Source: Synechococcales cyanobacterium CNB (lineage in GTDB: Bacteria; Planctomycetota; Phycisphaerae; Phycisphaerales; UBA1924). Taken from it: 64,000 bases of DNA. The notes under the pieces are model-generated. The model worked only from the letters and a program-made list of their open reading frames with translations, had not been told where the DNA came from and made no database searches. Positions 1-9,473 of this stretch are shown here, piece by piece. The first letter of the stretch is position 1. Each line of letters opens with the position of its first letter. The position numbers and the translations under genes were made by a program. The DNA lies in NCBI GenBank assembly GCA_030263455.1, contig SZOZ01000005.1:124001-188000 (forward strand), in the 5' to 3' direction.

Positions 1-2
1 AA

Positions 3-110
3 CTGGCGTCCGCGATCGCGATCGAGCAGTTCGGGTATCGCGACGTTCGCCAGCGGCGCGAGCAGTTGAAGAAACTGGTGGTCGAACTGCGGCAGGGCGC
101 GGGGGCGTAG
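3..110 (+). CDS. C-terminal end of an unidentified protein (partial)
   Basis: The window opens inside an open frame ending at the TAG at 108-110. It gives 35 residues rich in Arg, Gln and Lys and ending LRQGAGA. The predicted segment is helical (IEQFGYRDVRQ, then RREQLKKLV) and has no family-defining motif. The stop lies 6 bp before kdsB, so the two genes are probably co-transcribed. Frame and stop are clear, but identity cannot be judged from so short a tail. Confidence 0.55.
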   Translation: MASAIAIEQFGYRDVRQRREQLKKLVVELRQGAGA

Positions 111-116
111 CGAACG

Positions 117-908
117 ATGGCACAGGGACCGGCCGGATCGTCGTCGTCGGTCGGCGGCGCGGTCGCCATCATTCCGGCGCGGATGGGATCGGTTCGATTC
201 CCCGGCAAGGTGATCGCGGACGCGACGGGCAGGCCGCTGATTCAGCACGTCTACGAGGCGGCGCAGGCGGCACGGTCCGTTGTGCGAACCGTCGTGGCGA
301 CGGACGACGCGCGTGTGCTCGCGGCGGTTCAGGGGTTCGGCGGCGAGGCGGTGATGACGGGCGAGCACCCGAACGGCACGAGCCGTCTGGCGGAAGCGGC
401 GGCGACTCTCGGGCTGGAGTCGGATCGCGTGATCGTCAACGTCCAGGGCGACGAACCGGAGATCGAGCCGCGATTGATCGACCTGAGTGTGCAGGCCCTC
501 GTCGAGACGGGCGCGGAGGCGGCGACGGCGGCGTGCCCGTTCGGCCCGGACGAGCAGCACGACGATCCCAATGTCGTGAAGGTCGTGCTTGACGGGCGGG
601 GAATGGCCTTGTACTTCTCGCGCGCGCCGATTCCGCACCGCCGCGACGATGACGATGGCCCGTGCGCACGCCCGCTGCGGCACGTCGGGTTGTATGTCTA
701 TCGGCGCACGTTCCTGGAGGACTATCTGCGGCTGCCCGCGACGCCGCTGGAAATGACGGAGAAACTCGAACAACTGCGGATTCTCGAGCACGGTCGGCGA
801 ATCGCGGTGGCGGTCGCTGCCGGTGTCAGCCGGGGGATCGACACGCCGGAGCAATACGCCGCGTTCGTGGAGCGGTGGAGGGCGGGCGGGCGCGGCAGGG
901 CGGAGTAG
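117..908 (+). CDS. kdsB: 3-deoxy-manno-octulosonate cytidylyltransferase (CMP-KDO synthetase)
   Basis: This enzyme activates KDO with CTP to CMP-KDO for the inner core of lipopolysaccharide, in the cytoplasm. The 263-residue protein has the family's N-terminal nucleotide-binding signature IIPARMGSVRFPGK (about residues 18-31), the VATDD segment near 60 and the VNVQGDEPEI metal/sugar-nucleotide motif near 107. C-terminal GIDTPEQ near 240 is also typical. Length matches the usual 245-260 residues plus a short Gly/Ser-rich N-terminal extension. The ATG follows the previous stop by 6 bp. Its presence implies an LPS-bearing outer membrane. Confidence 0.93.
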   Translation: MAQGPAGSSSSVGGAVAIIPARMGSVRFPGKVIADATGRPLIQHVYEAAQAARSVVRTVVATDDARVLAAVQGFGGEAVMTGEHPNGTSRLAEAAATLGLESDRVIVNVQGDEPEIEPRLIDLSVQALVETGAEAATAACPFGPDEQHDDPNVVKVVLDGRGMALYFSRAPIPHRRDDDDGPCARPLRHVGLYVYRRTFLEDYLRLPATPLEMTEKLEQLRILEHGRRIAVAVAAGVSRGIDTPEQYAAFVERWRAGGRGRAE

Positions 909-917
909 ACTGCGGGC

Positions 918-2672
918 GTGACGGCCGACACGCACACGATGGTCGAACGGACGGACCCGCGGCTGCTGGCGGTCGCGCGGGGCGACGCGCCGGCCGACCT
1001 GCTCATCAGCGGCGCTTCGGTCGTCAATACGTTCACCTGCGAGATCGAGCGGGCTGACGTGGCAGTCTTCGGCGGGCGGGTTGCGGCGGTGGGGGAGCCG
1101 CGCGAGGCGAAAGAGACAATCCACGCGCGCGGGGCGTTTGTCACACCGGGGTTGATCGACGCGCACATGCACGTCGAGTCCACGATGCTCATGCCGCGGG
1201 AGTTCGTGCGCGTCGTGCTGCCGCACGGGACCACTGGGGCGGTTCTGGACCCGCACGAGATCGCAAACGTGCTCGGGACGCCCGGCATCCGGCTGCTGAT
1301 GGACGACGCGGCAGGGATGCCGATGGAGCTGATGTGGTGTGTGTCCTCGTGCGTTCCCGCCTCGCACCTGGAGACGAGCGGGGCGAGCCTCGGCGTGGGT
1401 GATCTTGAGCCTCTGTTCGACGATCCCCGCGTCGTCGCGCTCGCGGAGATGATGAACTTTCCCGGCGTCGTGAGGGGCGTTCCCGAGGTGCTGGCCAAGG
1501 TCGCGATCGGGCTGCGGCGGCGCATCGTGGACGGGCACGCTCCGGGGCTGCGCGGAGCGGGGTTGCAGGCCTACGTCGCGGCCGGGATCACCTCCGACCA
1601 CGAGTGCACAACCGCCGAGGAAGCGAGCGAGAAGGTCCGGCTCGGGATGACCGTCTACATCCGCGAGGGGAGCGCGGCCCGGAACCTGGAGGCGTTGCTG
1701 TCTGCCGTGATGCCGACGAACCGGCATCGGTTCTGCTTCTGCACCGACGATCGCCACCCCGCGGACCTTGTGGACGAGGGACACATCGACCACGTCGTTC
1801 GCCGGGCGGTCGCGCTCGGGCTGGACCCGGCGGTTGCCGTGGCGATGGCGTCGCTCCATCCCGCTCGTCATTACGGCAAGCGAGACCTGGGCGCGGTTGC
1901 GCCCGGTTACGCGGCCGACCTGCTCGTGCTGGATGATCTGCGCGAGTTTCGGCCTCGGCTCGTGCTGTTCCGTGGGCGCATGGTTGCGCACGAAGGGCGG
2001 TACAAGGGACCGGACGCGCCGGCTCGCGCCGGGCTGCCGGCGTCGGTGGTGCGTCTGCCGGCGGACTTCGGTGCTGCGTCGTTGCGTGCCCCTGGGCCGC
2101 GAGGCGGGCGCATTCGCGTCATCGGCATGGACCCGCACCAGTTGGTGACGGAATCGCTCGTGCTGCCGGCAAGGATCGAGGGCGGCATGTGCTTGGCGGA
2201 CGCCGACAGCGACGTGCTGAAACTCGCCGTCATCGAGCGGCACAAGGGCACGGGCAACGTCGGGATCGGGTTCGTGCGGGGGTTCGGGCTTCGTCGCGGT
2301 GCGCTGGCCAGCACGGTCGGGCACGACTCGCACAACCTGGCCGTGGTGGGGACGAACGACACGGACATGGTGGTCGCCGCGCGCGCGCTGGCAGAGGCGG
2401 GAGGGGGCCAGTGCGTGGTCGAGGGTGGGCGCGTGCTGGCGATGCTTCGCCTGCCTGTCGCCGGGCTGATGTCGGATCGATCCGCGGGCGAAGTGATCGT
2501 TGCGCAGCGGGTTCTGCTGGACGCGGCTCGCTCGCTGGGGTGTCCGATCCACGACCCGTTCATGCCGCTGAGTTTTCTGCCGCTCGTGGTGATCCCTCAC
2601 CTGAAGTTGAGCGACCGCGGGCTGGTGGACGTGGACCGTTTTGACTTCGTGCCGTTGGACGCGGATGCGTGA
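918..2672 (+). CDS. ade: Adenine deaminase
   Basis: Predicted to deaminate adenine to hypoxanthine in purine salvage. The 584-residue length matches the bacterial Ade family of the amidohydrolase superfamily. It shows the metal-binding GLIDAHMHVESTM motif near residue 78, LDPHEIANVLG near 112, SDHECTT near 227 and FCTDDRHP near 272. The C-terminal Ade domain contains TVGHDSHNL, HDPFMPLSFL and a final ...HLKLSDRGLVD. The chosen start is GTG at 918, nine bases after kdsB ends, so both genes probably share a transcript. Confidence 0.94.
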   Translation: MTADTHTMVERTDPRLLAVARGDAPADLLISGASVVNTFTCEIERADVAVFGGRVAAVGEPREAKETIHARGAFVTPGLIDAHMHVESTMLMPREFVRVVLPHGTTGAVLDPHEIANVLGTPGIRLLMDDAAGMPMELMWCVSSCVPASHLETSGASLGVGDLEPLFDDPRVVALAEMMNFPGVVRGVPEVLAKVAIGLRRRIVDGHAPGLRGAGLQAYVAAGITSDHECTTAEEASEKVRLGMTVYIREGSAARNLEALLSAVMPTNRHRFCFCTDDRHPADLVDEGHIDHVVRRAVALGLDPAVAVAMASLHPARHYGKRDLGAVAPGYAADLLVLDDLREFRPRLVLFRGRMVAHEGRYKGPDAPARAGLPASVVRLPADFGAASLRAPGPRGGRIRVIGMDPHQLVTESLVLPARIEGGMCLADADSDVLKLAVIERHKGTGNVGIGFVRGFGLRRGALASTVGHDSHNLAVVGTNDTDMVVAARALAEAGGGQCVVEGGRVLAMLRLPVAGLMSDRSAGEVIVAQRVLLDAARSLGCPIHDPFMPLSFLPLVVIPHLKLSDRGLVDVDRFDFVPLDADA

Positions 2673-2838
2673 TCGTGGCTGCGGGGCGGACGGGCTAGGA
2701 TTTACACCGCGGTCGGCCGGCGATCCGATCCCGGTGGGCGTGCGTACAGGGAAGAGTCCGCCATTGCAGCCCGGACCGGGCCGCGGCGCGTGGGGCGGGA
2801 AGCCGCCGGCGGGCAATCGGCAACATGGAGAGTCAGTG

Positions 2839-4665
2839 ATGCTCGATCAGAACCTCGGAGCGTTGGTGTCGGACCCGGCGGGTTGCTGGGCCGGTCTTGA
2901 GGCGCTGGAGGCGCGGGTCGTCCTCGACGCGACGCCGACGAACCCGCTCTATCCGGTGGTCGAACTGAACACGAACCTCGGGAGCGTGTTCATCGAGTTG
3001 TACCCGGACACCGCGCCGCAGAACGTGGCGAACTTCCTGGGCTATGTCGAGCGAGAGGACTACGACAACACGATCTTCCACCGGCTCGTCAAGGGCTTCG
3101 TCCTCCAGGGCGGCGGGTTCGTCTGGAACGAGGCGGAGAGCGATTTCGACCAGATCAAGAAGCAGGATCCGGTGGTCAACGAGTTCAGCCGTTCGAACGT
3201 GCAGTGGACGGTCGCCTTCGCGAAGATTCCGGCCACGGACGACAACGGCGACCCGATCGAGGGAGGCGGGCCGGACTCGGCGACCAACCAGTTCTTCTTC
3301 AACCTGGCGAACAACTCGGCGAACCTCGACAACCAGAACGGCGGGTTTACGGTCTTCGGCGGCGTGGTCGCGGGGCAGGAGATCATCACGTCGATTACGC
3401 AGTTGCCGGTCGGGAACTTCGGAGGCGCGCAGGGGTCGGTGCCCCTGATCCGGATGCCGACCTCCCGCGAGGACGCGAACCCGGAGGATTTCGTCACGAT
3501 CCTCACGGCGCGCATCGTCTACGACCCGGCGACGAGCCTCGCGGTCGGGAACGGCGTGCTGCCCGGCGGCTCGGCGGATGCTTTCGACCGCGCGACGGTC
3601 GGCGTGCTCAACCGCTTTGGGGGCGCGACGGTCTTCCGCCAGACCTCGGACGGCACCGGGTGGACCGTCACCGACCTCGGCCTCAAGACGCAGAGCACGG
3701 GCCAGACGGGTCCGCTCGTGACGTGGGTCGATCCGAAGGACGGGCGGACGTACGCGGCGGCGCCGTCGGCGGCCGGGCTGCGGCTGTACACGAACACCGG
3801 CGAGGGTCAGTGGACCGCGCGCAACCTGAACGCGGAGATCGCCGGGGCCGGGCAGATCGCGACGAGACTGACCGCATTCATCACGCGTGAGGGCCTTGTC
3901 ATGCTGGCCGGGCTGAGCGTGACGGGCGAGTTGCTCCTCTTCTCGCAGACGGGCGGCAACGACGGTCAGGGGAACCTTGCGTGGAGTTTCAGCAATGTCT
4001 CGACGGCCGACCTTGCCGATCAGGGGCTGGCGACGCCGACGTTCACGAGCGACCTCGTGAGTTACGTGACGTCGTGGAACGGGCTGAACATCGCGGGCCT
4101 GGACGCGAGCGGAGCGATCCACGCCGTCTGGTGGGCGCCGGGCCTTGAGAAGTGGACGACGAGCAACCTGAGCGAGATCACCGGCGCGCCGGCGCTGTTC
4201 GGAGGGCTGACCCCCTACCTCACCGGATGGGGCGGGATCAACCTCGCCGGGATCAACGCCGACGGCGACGTGACGACGACCTGGTGGGTGCCCGAGTTCG
4301 GGGGCGACTGGCGACAGGACAACCTGAGCCAGTTGTTCGGCGGCCCGGGGCTGGAGCCTGGGTCGCTCGCCAGTTACGTGACGCCTTGGGGCGGGTTGAA
4401 CGTCGTCGGGCGTCGCGGCGATGGGCACACGGTCGTCTACTGGTGGGCGCCCGAGATCGAGGGCGACGCGTGGGCGGTGACGTCGATCAGCGAGTTCATC
4501 GAGGGCGCCCCGCTGTTCGCGGGTCGTGTCTCGGGCATCGCGTCGCCGGTCGGCACCATCAGCCTCGTCGGTGCGTCGGCCGACCACGACCTGCTCCGGT
4601 ACTGGTGGCAGCCCGGCGGCGAGTGGCAGGCGGAGAACGTGTCGGCGAAGGCCGTGCTGGTCTGA
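2839..4665 (+). CDS. Cyclophilin-type peptidyl-prolyl isomerase with C-terminal repeat domain (surface/exported)
   Basis: The N-terminal third is a cyclophilin: IELYPDTAPQNVANF, the FHRLVKGFVLQGG signature, and NQFFFNLANN / FTVFGGVVAG downstream. It begins with the planctomycete surface-protein motif LEALEARVVLDA (about residues 22-33) instead of a clear signal peptide. The C-terminal ~370 residues are an uncharacterised repeat region with units of about 50 residues built on SYVT.W.GLN..G...DG....WW.P; the same region ends the FG-GAP protein at 24,046. I chose ATG 2839 because GGAGAG lies about 9 bp upstream; an in-frame GTG-less extension to 2641 would overlap the preceding gene. The repeat tail may form a beta-propeller (inference). 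Confidence 0.85.
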   Translation: MLDQNLGALVSDPAGCWAGLEALEARVVLDATPTNPLYPVVELNTNLGSVFIELYPDTAPQNVANFLGYVEREDYDNTIFHRLVKGFVLQGGGFVWNEAESDFDQIKKQDPVVNEFSRSNVQWTVAFAKIPATDDNGDPIEGGGPDSATNQFFFNLANNSANLDNQNGGFTVFGGVVAGQEIITSITQLPVGNFGGAQGSVPLIRMPTSREDANPEDFVTILTARIVYDPATSLAVGNGVLPGGSADAFDRATVGVLNRFGGATVFRQTSDGTGWTVTDLGLKTQSTGQTGPLVTWVDPKDGRTYAAAPSAAGLRLYTNTGEGQWTARNLNAEIAGAGQIATRLTAFITREGLVMLAGLSVTGELLLFSQTGGNDGQGNLAWSFSNVSTADLADQGLATPTFTSDLVSYVTSWNGLNIAGLDASGAIHAVWWAPGLEKWTTSNLSEITGAPALFGGLTPYLTGWGGINLAGINADGDVTTTWWVPEFGGDWRQDNLSQLFGGPGLEPGSLASYVTPWGGLNVVGRRGDGHTVVYWWAPEIEGDAWAVTSISEFIEGAPLFAGRVSGIASPVGTISLVGASADHDLLRYWWQPGGEWQAENVSAKAVLV

Positions 4666-4674
4666 AAGGGATGC

Positions 4675-5196
4675 TCAGCCGGTTCGGCGGAGCGCGAGGA
4701 TGAGTTCGACCTGTCCCGTGGGGCGGTCGATCTCGCGTGCGATCTCGACCGTCGGCAGGCCGCGATCGGCGAGTTCATAGACTCGCGCGTGGAGAGGATC
4801 GGTGGCCGGCGCTTGCGGACGGGATCGGACTGGCCGCGCCGGTGGCGCCTCGACGCACTCAAGCCGTGCGAGGCGTTCGTCCGCGTCGCGGATGAGTTTT
4901 TCGAGCTTGGCGGACCTGGCTTCGAGCTGTGCGGCCAGTTCACGGGCGAGATCATGCATCTCGGCCATGACGGCCTCCGCGGAATCCCGCCCCGCGGCCT
5001 GCGCCCGGATCGCGTCGATGCGCTCGCGCGGCGACAAGTTCTGTTGTGCTCGGGCGGCCAGGCGCTGCTGCACCTTGCGCATGGCGATGAAGAGGATGAT
5101 CATCAGCCCTGCGGCGATGAGCAGGCCGGGCAGTGGACCGACGGAGGGTCGCGTCTGCGTGGCGGCCGCGAGCACGAGGATCGAGGTCGCGTCCAT
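4675..5196 (-). CDS. Membrane-anchored coiled-coil protein with C-terminal HTH-like segment
   Basis: This 173-residue protein has one transmembrane helix near the N-terminus (PGLLIAAGLMIILFIAM). A charged coiled coil follows (RERIDAIRAQ through ARSAKLEKLIRDADERL), then a Pro/Arg linker, and a C-terminal helix pair VYELADRGLPTVEIAREI that resembles a resolvase-type HTH. The layout resembles DUF2802/SwrB-like proteins, but I cannot assign a function. The start is the ATG at 5196, preceded by GGGAG at good spacing; an upstream ATG at 5214 is less likely. It converges on the cyclophilin gene with a 9-bp gap. Confidence 0.7.
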   Translation of the reverse strand: MDATSILVLAAATQTRPSVGPLPGLLIAAGLMIILFIAMRKVQQRLAARAQQNLSPRERIDAIRAQAAGRDSAEAVMAEMHDLARELAAQLEARSAKLEKLIRDADERLARLECVEAPPARPVRSRPQAPATDPLHARVYELADRGLPTVEIAREIDRPTGQVELILALRRTG

Positions 5197-5249
5197 GCAC
5201 TCCCACGATACCACGGGTCGGCCGAGCGCGTCGCCGTATCATTCCCCTG

Positions 5250-6308
5250 ATGCCCGGCTCAAAGGGAGTGGTGAGACCGTCCCGCCACGATTCAGCGGTC
5301 GGCATGGTGGTCCGCCACTGGCGCCGCCTGGCAGGAGGCGCGGAACGCAGGGACCACGACCGGCGGACACTGGTGGCCTGTTCGGGAGGAGCGGATTCGT
5401 CCGCGCTCGTGCTCTGCCTTGCGTCGGCCACCGACCGGGTGGTCGTGGCGCACGTCGTGCATGACCTTCGCCCTCGGACCGAATCGCTCTCGGATCGTGC
5501 CAAGGCGAGGGAACTCGCGGCGGGGCTTGACCTGCCGTTCGTCGAGGAGCACGTCCGGGTCGCCGGCCTGCCGGGGAACGACGAAGCGAACGCGCGTCGG
5601 CTGCGGTACGAGGCGCTGGAACGGATGGCGTTCGAGCAGGGCTGTCCGTACATCGCGACGGCGCACCACGCGGAGGACCAGCTCGAAACAATGCTGATGG
5701 GGCTTGTGCGTGGGACCGGCCTGGCCGGGCTTGCGGGCCTGCGCCCGAGACGGCCGGTCGGAGAGCGGGGCATTCATGTCGTTCGACCGATGCTGAGGCT
5801 CGCTCGGGTGGAGAGCGAACGCATCTGCCGCGAGTGCGGGTGGACGTGGGCGGAGGACTCGACGAACCGCGACGTCACACGGCTGCGAGCGGCGTTGCGT
5901 GCGGGTCCGGTGAAGGAGCTGCTCCGCATCCGCCCGGCGACGTGCGACCACGCGGTGAACGTGGCGGAGTTCGTGCGGGAAGCGGCCGCGCTCGTCGAGG
6001 ACGGCGTGGCGGAGGTGTGGCCGACCGCGACCCCGGTCGAACGCGACGGTCGCGTGGTCGCGTACTCGTTCGATCGAGCTCGGTTGCGTGGCCTGCGGTG
6101 GATCGTGGTCGGAGCGCTGCTGCGCTCGGCCTATGCTCGGCTTCGCGACGGCCGGGGGCTTGATCGCCTCCGGGCGAGGTCGATCCGGGCCGCATCGCTC
6201 GCCGTGCGAGAAGCGGAAGACGCGCGGGAGTTCCGGTGGCATGGCGCTCGGGTGGTGGTGGGGCGTGACAGCGTCGAGGTCAGGTTGGAGGAGTCCGCTG
6301 ATGGGTGA
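5250..6308 (+). CDS. tilS: tRNA(Ile)-lysidine synthetase
   Basis: TilS attaches lysine to C34 of the AUA-reading tRNA-Ile, converting CAU to LAU so that it decodes AUA and not AUG. The N-type ATP pyrophosphatase P-loop SGGADSSAL, the HDLRPR segment, the NARRLRYEAL helix and the ATAHHAEDQLETMLMGLVRG motif are all present. The frame is open upstream to 5133, but ATG 5250 avoids extending deep into the divergent gene at 4675-5196. Its stop overlaps the start of the next gene by 8 bp, so the two are translationally coupled. Confidence 0.88.
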   Translation: MPGSKGVVRPSRHDSAVGMVVRHWRRLAGGAERRDHDRRTLVACSGGADSSALVLCLASATDRVVVAHVVHDLRPRTESLSDRAKARELAAGLDLPFVEEHVRVAGLPGNDEANARRLRYEALERMAFEQGCPYIATAHHAEDQLETMLMGLVRGTGLAGLAGLRPRRPVGERGIHVVRPMLRLARVESERICRECGWTWAEDSTNRDVTRLRAALRAGPVKELLRIRPATCDHAVNVAEFVREAAALVEDGVAEVWPTATPVERDGRVVAYSFDRARLRGLRWIVVGALLRSAYARLRDGRGLDRLRARSIRAASLAVREAEDAREFRWHGARVVVGRDSVEVRLEESADG

Positions 6309-6693
6309 TCGGGCGAGCAGGATCGTGCTGGTGGGCCATTGCGGGCCGGACGCCGCGATGCTGCGGTCGGCCGTGCGCGGGGCGGTTCCGGACGCCTCGT
6401 TCGAGACGGCGAATGACGATGCGTCGCTGTCGAGGGCGATCGAAGGGGCGGACCTCGCGCTGGTGAACCGGGCGCTGGAGGGCACGTTCTCTGCCTCGGA
6501 TGGCGTGGAGTTGATCCGACAGCTCGCGTCGCGGCGCACCGGCGAGCGCCCCGCGCTCATGCTGGTGAGCAACTACGAGGATGCGCAGGCCCGGGCGGTG
6601 CGTGCCGGCGCGGTGGAAGGGTTCGGCAAGCTGGCGATGTACGATGACGCCGCGAAGGAGCGCCTGCGTCGGGCGCTCGGCGCGTCGGCGTAA
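6301..6693 (+). CDS. CheY-like receiver-domain protein (degenerate)
   Basis: A 130-residue single-domain protein begins inside the tilS stop. It follows a receiver-like pattern: IVLVGHCGPDAAMLR strand/helix, ADLALVNRALEG where a receiver would carry its phospho-acceptor Asp (here Asn, in LVNR), PALMLVSNYEDAQ, and GAVEGFGK with the conserved Lys region. The acceptor Asp is therefore apparently missing, which suggests a phosphorylation-independent pseudo-receiver. A partner cannot be identified from the neighbourhood. The frame is also open upstream inside tilS, but ATG 6301 is the natural start. Confidence 0.7.
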   Translation: MGDRASRIVLVGHCGPDAAMLRSAVRGAVPDASFETANDDASLSRAIEGADLALVNRALEGTFSASDGVELIRQLASRRTGERPALMLVSNYEDAQARAVRAGAVEGFGKLAMYDDAAKERLRRALGASA

Positions 6694-6708
6694 GGGCTGG
6701 AGTGTGAG

Positions 6709-7950
6709 ATGGCGAAGCGTGGCCCGGCGAGCGTGGCGGCGAAGAAGCCCGGTGTGAAGGACTACGCGGCGCGCCGGGCGGCGGTGCTTCGCGAGCTGAG
6801 GGGAGCGATCGGGCTGGTCTTCGCGGGCGAGGGGGGCGGGCACCTGCGCGGGCAGTGGGAGGCCGACCGTTCGTTCTACTACCTGACGGGCATCGGGGAC
6901 GAGGCCGGAGCGGCGGTGCTCTTCGACGGGGCGAACCCCGACCCGCGCAGGCGGTGCATCCTGTTCCTCAAGCCGCGCGACCCCGAAGTGGAGATGTGGG
7001 ACGGGCACCGCGACGCGATCGGTTCCGCGCTCAAGGCCCGCACCGGGTTCGACACGGTGCTGCGGACACGCGCCCTGCCGAACGTGCTCGCCACGATCAC
7101 GCGCCAGCGGAAGCGGCTGGCGACGCTGCACCCCCCTTCGCTGCACACGGGGGCGGTTCCGCCGGACCTGGCCCTCTTCCGGCAGTTGTGCGAGCGGACC
7201 GCGGGCGTGAGCATCGAGGACAGGTCCGGCGTTGTTCCCTCGCTGCGGGCGATCAAGTCGCCGATCGAACTGGCGGCGATCTCCCGGGCGATCGACGCCA
7301 CGCTCGCCGGGCACAGGGCCGCGGCGGCCGTGATGAAGCCCGGCGCGAACGAGCGGGACGTGCAGGAGGCTCTGGAACGGGCGATGCGCGACGCGGGCGG
7401 AGACGGCACGGCGTACAACTCGATCATCGGCGCCGGGCCGAACGCGGCTGTCCTCCACTACATGCGCAACAACGCCGCGATCGAGCCGGGCGACCTCGTG
7501 CTCATCGACGCGGCGGCCACGATGGACGGGTACGCGGCCGACATCACGCGCACGTACCCGGCGTCGGGGAAGTTCTCCGCTGACCAACTGGACGTCTATC
7601 GCACCGTGCTGCGCGCGCAGCGAGCGGCGATCGCGGTCGTGAAGCCGGGCAACCACATGTGGCAGGCGGACGAGGCCGCGCGCGAGATCATCGACAAGGC
7701 CGGGTTCGCGGACGCCTTCTACCACGGCATCGGGCACCCGCTGGGGCTGGAGGTGCACGACGTGGCGTCGGACGGCGCGCTGAAGGCCGGCATGGTCGTC
7801 ACGGTCGAGCCGGGCGTCTACGTCGAGGAGCGTCGGCTCGGGATTCGCCTGGAGGACGACGTGCTGGTGACGCAGGGCGGGAGCCGGAACCTGTCGGCGC
7901 ACATCCCGATCGAGCCGAAGGACGTCGAGGCGATGGTGCGCGGGCGGTGA
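6709..7950 (+). CDS. pepP: Xaa-Pro aminopeptidase (M24B)
   Basis: Predicted cytoplasmic dimetal aminopeptidase removing N-terminal residues before proline. The first ~170 residues are the creatinase-like N-terminal domain (GEGGGHLRGQWEADRSFYYLTGI). The catalytic pita-bread domain shows the five metal ligands in context: DAAATMDGYAADITRTYP (two Asp), GIGHPLGLEVHD (His), TVEPGVYV (Glu) and RLEDDVLV (Glu). The 413-residue length is normal. It starts 15 bp after the receiver-like gene and ends head-to-head with the SCO1 gene. Confidence 0.9.
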   Translation: MAKRGPASVAAKKPGVKDYAARRAAVLRELRGAIGLVFAGEGGGHLRGQWEADRSFYYLTGIGDEAGAAVLFDGANPDPRRRCILFLKPRDPEVEMWDGHRDAIGSALKARTGFDTVLRTRALPNVLATITRQRKRLATLHPPSLHTGAVPPDLALFRQLCERTAGVSIEDRSGVVPSLRAIKSPIELAAISRAIDATLAGHRAAAAVMKPGANERDVQEALERAMRDAGGDGTAYNSIIGAGPNAAVLHYMRNNAAIEPGDLVLIDAAATMDGYAADITRTYPASGKFSADQLDVYRTVLRAQRAAIAVVKPGNHMWQADEAAREIIDKAGFADAFYHGIGHPLGLEVHDVASDGALKAGMVVTVEPGVYVEERRLGIRLEDDVLVTQGGSRNLSAHIPIEPKDVEAMVRGR

Positions 7951-7956
7951 GCGCGC

Positions 7957-8703
7957 TCAGCCGCGGTCCTTGCCGGCGATGGCCCTGAGGCGGGCGGTGA
8001 GCGCGGCGCGGTCGTCCTCGAAGTTGGGGGAGTAGAGGCCGATCAGACGCCGGTCCGGGCCGACGAGGATCATGCGGTCGGGGTGCCTGATGTTGGCCAT
8101 GGACTCGCCGTCGGGGAGGGTGATGCGGTTCGACTCGTCGGGGTCGTCGGAGACGTCGAACTTGAGGCTTTCGGAGGCGATGCGCCGGATGGTGGCGGCG
8201 TCGCCGGTGAGAAAGCGCCAGCGGGAATGATCGACGCCGAACGCGGCGGCGTACTGTCGGAGGCGCTCGGGCGTGTCGTTTGCGGGATCGACGCTGATGG
8301 AGACGAAACGGACGCTGGTGCCGGCGAGGTTCTCGTACTGCTCATACATGCGTCCGGTCAGCATCGGGCAGACGAGGACGCAGTGCGTGAAGACGAAGCT
8401 GAGGACGGTGACCCGGCCGTCGAAGATCGACTGGTCGGCGGGCTTGCCGTCCTGATCGACGAGGTTGAACTCGGGGATGCGGAGTTCGCCCAGCGGCTCC
8501 GGGATGGGGCGGAGAAGCTCCGCGAGCGATGCGCGGCGGACGTCCAGCCGGGCGTTGGTGGAGGCGTGCGCCTGTTCCTGCGCGAGCCGGCGTGCCTCGG
8601 CGGCCTTCTCGGCCTGCCTGGCGCGGAGCATGAGCGCGGCCGAGACGGAGAGCGCGAGTCCGACGACGGCGACGATGAGCAGCGGGGCGAACCACCTGGG
8701 CAT
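7957..8703 (-). CDS. SCO1/SenC-family copper chaperone
   Basis: A membrane-anchored thioredoxin-fold protein that delivers copper to the Cu-A site of cytochrome c oxidase. It has an N-terminal helix (FAPLLIVAVVGLALSVSAALML), a charged linker, then the SCO domain with the copper-binding CVLVC motif and the later His in IRHPDRMILVGPD. Length 248. I chose ATG 8703, which gives a proper membrane anchor; the frame is open much further upstream but overlaps the permease gene. It is the last gene of the cyoE-ABC-ABC-SCO1 operon. Confidence 0.88.
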   Translation of the reverse strand: MPRWFAPLLIVAVVGLALSVSAALMLRARQAEKAAEARRLAQEQAHASTNARLDVRRASLAELLRPIPEPLGELRIPEFNLVDQDGKPADQSIFDGRVTVLSFVFTHCVLVCPMLTGRMYEQYENLAGTSVRFVSISVDPANDTPERLRQYAAAFGVDHSRWRFLTGDAATIRRIASESLKFDVSDDPDESNRITLPDGESMANIRHPDRMILVGPDRRLIGLYSPNFEDDRAALTARLRAIAGKDRG

Positions 8704-8717
8704 GTCGGCCTCCCGAG

Positions 8718-9473
8718 TCAGCGCCGCGAGCCGATGGTCGAGGCGGCGAGAGCGATACCGGCGGCGGCGAACAGCATCGTAGCCCCCCAGGCGATCGGAT
8801 CGAAGACGCCCGCGAGCGAGGCGTGCAGGGCCTGCGTGGGCCACGTCATCGGGTTGACAAACATGACGGCACGCAGCCAGCCGCTCGCGCCCTCGAGCGG
8901 AAAGACCGAGCCGGAGAGGAGCCACATGGGCATGAGCAGGAGGTTCATCACGCCGTGGAATCCCTGCACCGAATCGACGCGCCAGGCGAGCGCGAGGCCG
9001 AGGCCTGCCACGCCGACCGCGACGCACGCGAGCGCGGCGAGCGCGGCAAGATGGCCGGGCGCGCCCGCGGGCAGCCCGAGGATCGCGGCCGCCGGGAGCA
9101 GCAGGGCGGCCTGCGCCGTCGCGATGGCGGATGCGCCGGCGAGCTTCGATCCCCACGCGACCCAGCGCGGCGCGGGGCTGACGAGCACGGACTGGAGGAA
9201 GCCCGCGTGCCGGTCGTTGATGAGCGAGATCGCGCCGAGGATCGCGGTGAACATGACGGAGACGGTGAGGACGCCGGGCAGCAGGAACGCGGCGTAGGTC
9301 GTGGCGGCGTGCCCCGCGGGGGGGGCGAACGACCCGGCGAACCCGCTGCCGAGCAGGAGCCAGAGCAGGACGGGCGTGCCCAGCGTGGCGACGATGCGCG
9401 ACGGCTGGCGCACGAAGCGCACGAGCTCGCGCGCGGTGAGGCGGACGAAGGCGTGGACGCCGCCCGCGCTCAT
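8718..9473 (-). CDS. ABC-2 type transporter permease
   Basis: About 251 residues with six predicted membrane helices, including LGTPVLLWLLLGSGF, YAAFLLPGVLTVSVMFTAILG and LLLMPMWLLSGSVFPLEG, the last being the ABC2_membrane signature region. Its ATG overlaps the stop of the upstream ATPase by 3 bp, so the pair forms one exporter. Position between heme O synthase and SCO1 suggests a role in cytochrome oxidase or heme/copper biogenesis; the substrate is unknown. Confidence 0.85.
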   Translation of the reverse strand: MSAGGVHAFVRLTARELVRFVRQPSRIVATLGTPVLLWLLLGSGFAGSFAPPAGHAATTYAAFLLPGVLTVSVMFTAILGAISLINDRHAGFLQSVLVSPAPRWVAWGSKLAGASAIATAQAALLLPAAAILGLPAGAPGHLAALAALACVAVGVAGLGLALAWRVDSVQGFHGVMNLLLMPMWLLSGSVFPLEGASGWLRAVMFVNPMTWPTQALHASLAGVFDPIAWGATMLFAAAGIALAASTIGSRR